Below are positions 56,476-64,000 of a stretch of 64,000 bases of DNA, in pieces. The DNA is taken from assembly GCA_958450365.1 (NCBI GenBank), contig CAUEEP010000923.1:1009501-1073500 (forward strand), written 5' to 3'. The position numbers and the translations under genes are program-made. The stretch comes from Mesorhabditis belari (taxonomy: Eukaryota; Nematoda; Chromadorea; Rhabditida; Rhabditidae). Under the pieces are notes generated by a model. It did not search any database. It saw only the letters and a program-made list of their open reading frames with translations, and was not told where the DNA came from. Positions within the stretch are counted from its first letter, which is position 1; each line of letters opens with the position of its first letter.

Positions 56476-58012
56476 ATGCTTCTTCAAATCACTCTTTTCC
56501 TTTTGTGCTTTCGATTTTCATCCGGGGAAATACAACGCGAAAATCGAACAGGTGAAAGTAATTCAATCAAAAATTAAAATTCAACCTTTTAGTGGCAATC
56601 TTCGAATTGTTAAACGATGTCTTTGCTGAATATCTGACTGTTAGTGAGAATGAGGCGACACCAGTGAAAACATTGGAAGGGGTAAGGAGATGAGGATAGG
56701 AAATTCACTTTTGTCAATATTGTATCATCAGGCTAGATTTTAGATTAGATTTCATTTGGTTTGCTAATAAGTTTTTCCTAGATTTGTATCGATTCTGATC
56801 TCGGCTCGCGGCCCCCAGAGAGCGCTCCATTCGATTTCAGCTCAGCACTCGTCACTTCGTTACAGTAGGATTGGCTCTCCTCCAAACTTTTTAGTTTTTA
56901 GAAAACAGTTTCTAATATCTTATGCAAGATTAGACTTAGAATAGCAAATAATAGAACTTATAAAGTACGAGTGGTTGTTCTAAAGAAACTTTCCGGGCCA
57001 GGCCCAGCCCTAGCTTGCATTGCTTTACTTGCTTGACTTTGGGTCCGTCAGAAAGCAGGTCTAGAACTTGAAAGACACCATTTAGCCCTTATCAACTCGC
57101 TTTTCAGAAACCCAAAAAAGTTCACGACTTCAGTTGATAAAGTCGGCCCGTGTTGGCCGTTGCTTTTGGTGAGAACGGTCAGGTAAATCGTTTCATCGAT
57201 TAAAATGAATTTTTGAAAAACAGAATTCTTTTATTCGAAGATGAACTGTTGGAGGAAAGCGATTTGAAGGATTTGGATGACGTTGTCGCTCAAATGAGAG
57301 TAGGTCTAGACATGTTGATTAGAGGCTTACAGGAATCAAATTTTGAATAATACAACAAATCAATTCAATGCCATTCAGGCTCCCTATTATCAAACGAAAT
57401 CCGATTCGGATCGATGGCTGATCGCTCAGCGAATCGCTCGAACGCTCACCTTTGAAATGCCGAGGAATCATGCGACGGGAAAGGTTGGGGAAAACTTTTT
57501 GGGTTTGATTTATATTGTGCCAGTCCAAGTCAAGAGGCCAGGTCAGGTTCAGAAGCCAGCCAGTGCTTACGATTAGCTTGTTACCTGCCAGTACCCCAGT
57601 ACACCAGAGTTCTTCCTAGCCGGGTTCTAGGGCCAGGCCAGAGCTGCGCCAGGATTCAAACCTTCTGACAGCCCAGGAATTAGACCTGCAGCCTTTAAGC
57701 CAAAAGATCAAAAGCCAGACCTGGCCTTGCCCTGGTTTTCCTTACCTGGCTCTGGTCTTGCTTTATAGTTAGCCCTTACCTGGTTCTCAGCTTTAACCTG
57801 ACCTGGCTGGCTTTGTCTGTTCCGGAACAATTCTCTTTTAAAACAACCTTGTACAGTATCCCTTTAATAAGCCCAAGCCTTTCAAGCTAATCTCACATCT
57901 TCAAAAAGTCACCTCGGCGACGAAAGATGAAAGGGAATTCTTGACGGGAATCGTCGATCTCATCGGACTCATGTTTCATTATAAGATGGATACGAAAAAA
58001 TGTGGGTTTTGA
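56476..58012 (+). CDS. secreted protein, unknown
   Basis: The ATG at 56476 opens a signal peptide (MLLQITLFLLCFRFSSG). Exons: 56476-56551, 56593-56681, 56782-56864, 57109-57168, about 57222-57299, 57379-57483 and 57897-58012 (TGA). Clear coding parts are VAIFELLNDVFAEYLTVSEN, ICIDSDLGSRPPESAPFDFS, EDELLEESDLKDLDDVVAQM, SDSDRWLIAQRIARTLTFEM and DEREFLTGIVDLIGLMFHYK. The exon at 57109-57168 does not join its neighbours in an unambiguous phase, so that part may be alternatively spliced or contain an indel. No domain is recognised; there are few cysteines. It could be a hormone-like or extracellular matrix protein. I cannot say more. Confidence 0.55.
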
Positions 58013-58034
58013 AAAGAGATAAGTAGCAGAAATA

Positions 58035-59145
58035 TTCGATTCTTCTGGGGAAATTCTGGTCTTTTCATTGTGAAAAGCTATCATATGCAAAGCCATTTCG
58101 ATTCTCTTGGAACCCCGGATGCAGATTGCAAATTCAATTTTAACATTTAACATTAAATCTCATTTGGGAATCATTCCATTGTGTTCTTTAGCACATTTAA
58201 TAAATGCAATTTCCTTACAATGAGGTTCATCGCAATCTGCAAGACCTACATCAAAACAAACTTGAATCGGGATTTCGAAAGGAAATGTGCGAACTGGGGA
58301 AGACCTGAAGAATAGAGAGGAAATAGAGAAAATATTATTTGAAACATACACGAAGAATAATTTTAAAAAGTAGCATGTAGTAAATAGAAAGACATAAACA
58401 TTAGTGATAGTACGCACTTTAGGAACTATAAAATGATTTTCGCTAATTTGGCAAAAGAAAACAAAAGTTTTTTCCCGGAGTGGATCCGAACCTGCAGCCA
58501 AAAAGCGAAAAGAAGATCGGGTAAGCGCACACTTACCACTACGCCATTTGGCAAAACTTCGTGGGTCGGAAAAGAGCCTTTATAAGGCCGCAGCACGATT
58601 TCCCGAGTAAACACCTAAACGGATTCCCCGTGTCCGATAGGCGTTTGCATCTCGTCTGCATCAACAGCGTCAAAATCTGCTACGTCCATTTTGTGGTATC
58701 TCCTTGTAAGCTATTGCATCTTTTTCAGTTCAGTTTGAATCTTGAGTGTCTCGGCTAGTTTTGGTCTAACGAGATGTCGAATTTGTATCAAGAATACAGC
58801 AAAAATTAAGAAAAATTAATCCCAAAGATTTGGGCATAGTGACGCCGTGAAACCGACTCAGTCGCCGACCGCTTCTTCCTCTCTACAGATTCTAAAAAAA
58901 AGAAGCACTCTATACCCAGCCCGTTTGCCAGATGAAGAGCGATTACGCGGCTGCACAAAGAACACCTCGCCAGTCACTTTACACAATGATTTTTCTTTTG
59001 TTCTGTAAATGATTCCCAAATAAGATTTAATGTTAAAATTGAGTTTGCTATTTGCACCCGGGGGTTCCAAGAGAATCGAATTGGCTTTGGGTTTTGCATA
59101 TGATAGCTTTTCACAATGAAAAGACCCGAATTTCTGAGAAGAGCC
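58035..59145. mobile_element. 1.1-kb inverted-repeat element enclosing a tRNA-like sequence
   Basis: The left arm (58040-58150) contains TCTTTTCATTGTGAAAAGCT, TTCGATTCTCTTGGAACCCC and a TTAACATT end. The right arm (59028-59140) has their inverses AGCTTTTCACAATGAAAAGA and GGGGGTTCCAAGAGAATCGA. A lone half-arm is at 41318-41350 (TCTTTTCATTGTGAAAAGCT). It begins just after the stop of the secreted-protein gene. Confidence 0.8.
58474..58553 (-). other. tRNA-like sequence, degenerate
   Basis: Minus strand: TGGCGTAGTGGTAAG (A box) and GCAGGTTCGGATCC (good B box), 45 bases apart. Acceptor and T-stems do not pair properly. It lies inside the 58035-59145 inverted-repeat element. Confidence 0.5.
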
Positions 59146-59639
59146 AAAGATTTAGATCTCGATGCTTTATGAGGAGGGAAATGGTGTGTGAATAAATGTT
59201 TTACTTGGTTATAAAAACTTCGGCACCATAAAAACAAAATAAAGATTTGACTGAAATGTAAATTTAACTTGCTTACAATTTGATATTTGTTTTACTGTTG
59301 AACTGTTGCTAATTACAGTTAATTTAGGTAGTTCGTTAGAGTTAGAGCTTTTCAAAAACGGCCAGAAGGTTAGCCAGAAGTCAGGTCAGAGATGACTCTG
59401 ATCTTTATTGGTTTATTGGACAGGAAATTAGGCTATCAAATGGTCTAATTGGGTCTTTGTTGTCAAGAAAAGAATACAATTAAAAATTCAAAGATTTATC
59501 AACATTTAGCAACTTAACAAGTTCATGTTGAACCTGCTAGTTATATTTGTTGTGCAACTTTTCTTGTAGTTTTGCAGCTTCAACAATTGTGTATCAGTTC
59601 CCAGATTTTCTATGAAATTTCTAACAGGTAGTTGCAATT

Positions 59640-62600
59640 TCTAAAGCACCGGATGTTATGGGATTACGACGCTAGATGAGAAATTGAGTGAGGCACAGGA
59701 AAACGGGGGGGAATGAGTGGTAATCTGGGTGTGTATCTCGACTGCGCTCTTCCCTGGCAACCAGCGTGCAAAAGTGTGAAACGGAAAGGATAAGTGGAAG
59801 AGAAAAAGGGAAAGAAGAAGAAAAAAAGGGAGGGAAATGGAAGAAAAGGTTGTCTTTCTTTTTTTGAGGGAAAGGGGACCTATGAGGGCGCGCGAGGCCC
59901 TGGGCAAGCCCTGGCCACCCCTCGACTCCTTGCCCCCTTCAGTCCGATCGAAGCGGCCCTTTCCCCTTCTCGTGCATGTGCAATGTGTGTTCAGGTATTC
60001 GCGTATATTGGAATGACTCCCGCAGCTCCATGGGAACCCAAAAGCAAGTAAACCGGGGAATTTGCGCCAAGCACGAGATTGGCATGCTCTCCTCTTCTCA
60101 AACAGTTTCTTGGCAACCATCTAGTGATCCATCAGAATTTCTTTTTCGAAAACTTTCTGAATTTTCTTTCTCTGTAAAGATAAACCAAGCCAAGTCAACT
60201 TATAGTTAGCCGGTGGCAAGACAATCTGACTACTGTACCGGGCTCTGGATTTACCGTACCAGACTCGGTACTGCAGATTAGTCGGATCTCCTAAAGCCTT
60301 GCCAGGTCTATACCTAGATTTTTAGCTATTTCAGCCTTTGTATCCTTTGCTATTCTGATTTTAAACTTATAATTGAACTTTGTACAACAAGACTCCCAAA
60401 CAATAGCCCATCATACTTATCAGTAAACCAGAGCCTAAAATTTCAATCTCCTTAGGTGCTAACCACCTCTTACATGTTCAATATATTCAGGAGAATCCCC
60501 GGGAATGCTCGTCACGCTCGAATGGCGGGCACGAAGGCGGTGGAGAAGAGGCTGGGCACCCGAGGGGGATGGGCACGCGCTCTCCTTGCCCCTGCTCTCC
60601 CCAATCCCTCGTTTTGGGTGTGGGTGTTTTGCACACTGCCCCTCCTTTTCCCCCTTTTTCCCTATTCTGACACGCACTGCCCTCAGTTACATAGAGGATG
60701 GGGAAAGACGGGAAAAGGAAAGCGGGCGAGTCGCGTGCCGATGGATCTGCGAAAAAAAAGCGCCCAGAAAGGCAGAGGACACCAACGATGAAGCTGCGTG
60801 CATAGAGGGGGAGCTGCAGGGAAAGGGTGGTTATAGACTGGGGATTCGGTGGATCTACAGAGACTGAAGCGAGGGGCAGGCACGAGAGCGCGCCATAGCT
60901 CATTTTTTTACTCTTTTCGGAGGTGGTGCGCTGGATCGGCTTATATTTCACAGTGGTTAGCTTTATATTCAAGTATCTAGATGATTACTGATCTACTTGC
61001 TGTCACTTGGTCGCTCTCTCTTGGCCGCTCTAGATGATTACTGATCTACTTGCTGTCGCTCAAAGTCTGAATGTTTTTAGGCCTGTTGAGTTTAAAATTT
61101 CTGGTACTCAAAAATAGCAATTTGTAAAGAAAAACGGCATCTTGGCGAGTTGCTAACTTTATTTTCGTTTTTGATGAAATACTGAAAAATTCACGCTTTG
61201 AAAAATGAAAATGAATGAAAAATGAAAAATTTGACTATTTTTGAATAGAAACACGTTTTTCTGGTAAGCTTTCGCAAATCTTTACTGATTGTAAGATTAA
61301 TTAGACAAAAGCGAACAATTTTTATCAATAAAAACAAAAGTTGATTAAGATTAAGTCGAACTGTATATGCTAATCTTAGGCTTGACTCAAATTTTGACCC
61401 TGAAATGCTTGTTTTACGTTGAATAGATTAAAATCTATAAAAGTAAAGATATATTTACAAGTACTAGATAAAGTTATTCAAGAGATATACAGTATGATTC
61501 ATCTGGCTGTCGTAGATTAGACTCTTTTACTAGATACTTATTTGGATAAAGTTATTCAAGATACAGTATGACTGTATGTCTGTCTGTCTTTTCCAGTCTT
61601 TGGCTTCACTAGCTTTTCAGATGGATAAAACTAACTGGATAAAGTTCAGTTTGTGTCTGCATACGGCAAGAATTTGGACTATCTTCATATTCTTGGATGA
61701 TATTAACTTTTCCCACTTCCCAGTCTCAAACTCAACACGAAGCGGTCAAGTAATCAGCGCTAATGTCTATACGTATTACAATTCGTGGGGCTTTTTGGGA
61801 AAACAAGGGACTGCGTCAGAGTGGGTGCCGAGGCCGAGCGGAGGACGCGCGCTCGCCCCTTTCCCCTTCCGTCTCGCTGCCCGTTGTCTCAGCCTCTGCC
61901 TTGTGCTCTTCTCGGCTCCAAGTGGCGGCTCTTTTCCCCATTTTCCCCTGTTCATGTCCGGTCTCTTTGCCTCTTTCCACGGCGCGCCGACTCGTGCCCG
62001 CAACAACGCCCGCAGGCCGTGCCGCCCCTTCTCCCCCTCCTTCAGCTCAGAGCCTCGCCCGCTCCTCCTCGACCGACTCCTCGTGTTTTCCTATTCAGCC
62101 GCCTCCAGGCAAACCACCGTTGGTTTAGTCTCATAATCTCTTGAAACTTGTGTCATTTTTTGATGATAATAGGTTATTTTTATGTAACTTGCCTCATAGC
62201 TTGTGCTCTTGCTCGACTTTTGCTCAGCTACTGGCCTTTTACAGTCTAAAAATTCGGATTAGCTTTTCTCCAAAACCTTCAAACCACCCTGAGTACCTAG
62301 TTTTTTTTTATGTAGTTTTGTTTTTGAGCAGTTTTCTCTTGTATTTTGGGTTCTTGCTTCACTCAACTTTAAAAATCTATAAAGATCTGGCGTGGATTTG
62401 GCTAGTTATCTTCAGTTGCAGGGCATAACGAACTCCTTCATCAAATAAATAAAGTTCTTTAGATACTTAGTCTACAAATTAATGCAGAAACAGTAAGATA
62501 TAGTAAGATCCAAGCTTTTTACTTTATACATAGTGAATGGAGTGTGTGTTGGGATGCAGTTGGCACGCACATTAATCAGTCGGGCGGCATTCTATGGGGA

Positions 62601-62700
62601 AAAAGAGAGAAAGGGGTGCGCGCGAGCAGGGGAGCATAGAAACAAACCCCATCCACAAAACACACCACCATTGGCTATGGCTATTTGGTTATGCGAGCTT
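59640..62700. other. four GC-rich islands upstream of the last gene
   Basis: Islands at about 59860-60080, 60500-60900, 61790-62110 and 62520-62700 are much richer in G and C than the rest of the window and share words such as GCGCGCGAG, GGGCACGCGCTCTCC and GGACGCGCGCTCGCCCC. Open frames run through them on both strands because stop codons are rare in such DNA. I find no splice-consistent coding signal. They may be regulatory DNA or long first introns of the gene starting at 63224. A TTCCCTGGCAAC word at 59749 loosely resembles an RFX X-box. Confidence 0.5.
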
Positions 62701-63223
62701 TAACTCTTCTTTCCAGTTACAGCATTCTTTCATTTTCTCATTTTGACAGTCAACAGTAGTCTTGAAGTACTGCCCCAGCTGTACTTGTTGGTACAAAATT
62801 TCAAAGCCATAGCTTTACTTGAAAAGTTGTCGAGTACTACAGTCGACTGCAGATCTTTTTTTATTTTCTTTTGATTGATTCTAAAAAGCGCTATGATCTA
62901 TTGAATATTCCGAAAGTACAACTAAAAAAACCATTGATTACTGAATATTTGAACTTTTTAAAGCTATTAACATAATTGTTCTTCTCAATAATCATTTGTC
63001 ATCTAAACAGCCAATTTCTTTTTTTTTCGAGAATGGGAAAAAGGGAAACGAGGCCATTTCTTGGGCCTTCTCTCGTGGGGGCCAAACGAGGCCTTCTCTC
63101 GTAAAATTCCCAGATTTCGAGATTCAGATCTTGCACTAGAGTAAACTTTTTTAAACTGATAAACATACATTTTTGTTTTATTTGCTTCATACTGTTAACC
63201 TGGTCAATGTTTTTCTTTCAGAA

Positions 63224-64000
63224 ATGTCTGCTGACGTGGACACCATCGCGCGGAAACCGCAATTTGCCATTGTGAAATTGGGCACTGATGTCGATCCGGC
63301 TGAGTTCTACGCGCTGCTGGTTTGTTAGATTTATGGATAATTTTAAAAAACAACCAATACAGTACATTATACTGTAAAAGAATCTTTTTGGGTTTAAAAG
63401 AGCTATTGGTGGGAGTGAGAGCTCCTTTCAAACAGTCTCTCAGTCTCTGCAGATCAGTAGTAGTATTTATGATTACCAAGTATAGTATTAATTTTAGCAT
63501 TAAAAAGTATTTAGCTTATCTGAACAAAGTTTAGTCCTCGAAAGGTCACATGGAAGTTTCGTTTGTGCAGGATCTCTGGGATTCTCCCTACCTACAGGGA
63601 CGCAAGGATGAGCTCATGAAAGAGATACAAATGGTAAGCTTTTGAAAGACTTCAGACATTCAGCTGATAAGACTGAATATGTTATATTTCAAGTAACTGA
63701 ATTGGAAAATCAATTGTTAATAGAATTTCTTCCTAACCTTAAAATTCAGAACGCCACCATTGACGCGGTTTCTTCGGGAAAGGTGACTGAGGATTCGCCG
63801 AACGGATCCACGAGATTGGCTTCACCGAAAGAGATTGAGAATATTGATGTGAAAGCGGAAAATGAGGTCAAGGAAGTGCCGATCATTTTGCGACAAGAAT
63901 CATCATCACCTGAGGTTTCTAGAGAAAAAATATCAAAATCAAGAAAAGATTCAGGCTTCTGAGCTCTCCGTTGCGGCTTCGTTTCCCATTAAACCGAGAA
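63224..64000 (+). CDS. unrecognised gene, 5' part (continues beyond window)
   Basis: The ATG at 63224 follows TTTCAGAA, a likely trans-splice or intron acceptor. Exons 63224-63319, 63571-63633, 63750-63914 and 63955 to the window edge, all in phase. It starts MSADVDTIARKPQFAIVKLG, then DPAEFYALLDLWDSPYLQGR and KDELMKEIQ. A Ser/Glu-rich, probably disordered segment follows (SSGKVTEDSPNGSTRLASPK, VPIILRQESSSPE). I recognise no domain in the visible 125 residues. The region upstream holds GC-rich islands that may be its control region. Confidence 0.65.

Noticed and set aside
59656..60120. 154-residue minus-strand frame and the overlapping frames at 60456-60972 and 61576-62144
   Set aside because: They fall in GC-rich islands where stops are rare; long frames exist on both strands at once and no motif or splice series supports them.
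1..64000. CRISPR arrays, rRNA genes or bacterial operons
   Set aside because: No regularly spaced direct repeats, no rRNA-like sequence and no bacterial gene organisation; spliceosomal introns throughout.

Overview
The window is nuclear DNA from a nematode. Coding exons are interrupted mostly by short introns with TTTTCAG or TTTTAG acceptors. The gene set includes a DB-module protein (a cysteine pattern I associate with nematodes), an innexin, an Ostalpha-like transporter, an EFHD2/swiprosin homologue and an Aly/REF factor. The non-coding DNA is full of palindromic MITEs and mariner remnants. I cannot place the genus. All gene models were spliced by eye from reading frame, splice signals and family memory. 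Exact boundaries are least certain where adjacent exons do not keep phase.

Layout. 1-8 kb holds ordinary genes: the 3' part of a DB-module gene (+), Aly/REF (-), a zinc-finger gene with SUMO-interacting-like motifs (+) and an RNase H1 gene (+). A palindrome of about 1.4 kb separates the last two. 8-25 kb is a degraded region: a Patched N-terminal fragment fused in frame to a broken F-box-like copy, papain-like protease and C-type lectin fragments, two near-identical F-box-like genes inside a 3 kb direct duplication, a hAT-type MITE with an 8-bp target duplication, tRNA-like relics and a coiled-coil gene. 25-30.5 kb has no gene I can support. 30.5-32 kb encodes a secreted precursor with five near-identical peptide repeats, one per exon. 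33-39.5 kb is minus-strand: Ostalpha-like (with a suspicious poly-A tract inside), innexin and a small Gly/Tyr-rich protein. 41.9-47.3 kb is a proline-rich scaffold protein made of many small exons. 47.3-51.8 kb is repeats only. 51.9-55 kb is the EFHD2 homologue, carrying a palindromic MITE, a non-autonomous mariner and an in-frame minisatellite in its introns; a broken mariner transposase follows. 56.5-58 kb is an orphan secreted protein. 58-63 kb has an inverted-repeat element and several GC-rich islands. The window ends inside the 5' part of an unrecognised gene.

The genes do not form an obvious pathway or operon. The distinctive content is the repeated peptide precursor, the gene-fragment and duplication zone at 9-25 kb, and the number of different palindromic elements sitting in introns and between genes. 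Frame breaks recur in several models (zinc finger, Patched fragment, coiled-coil gene, orphan secreted gene, Ostalpha). They could be real decay or uncorrected assembly indels.
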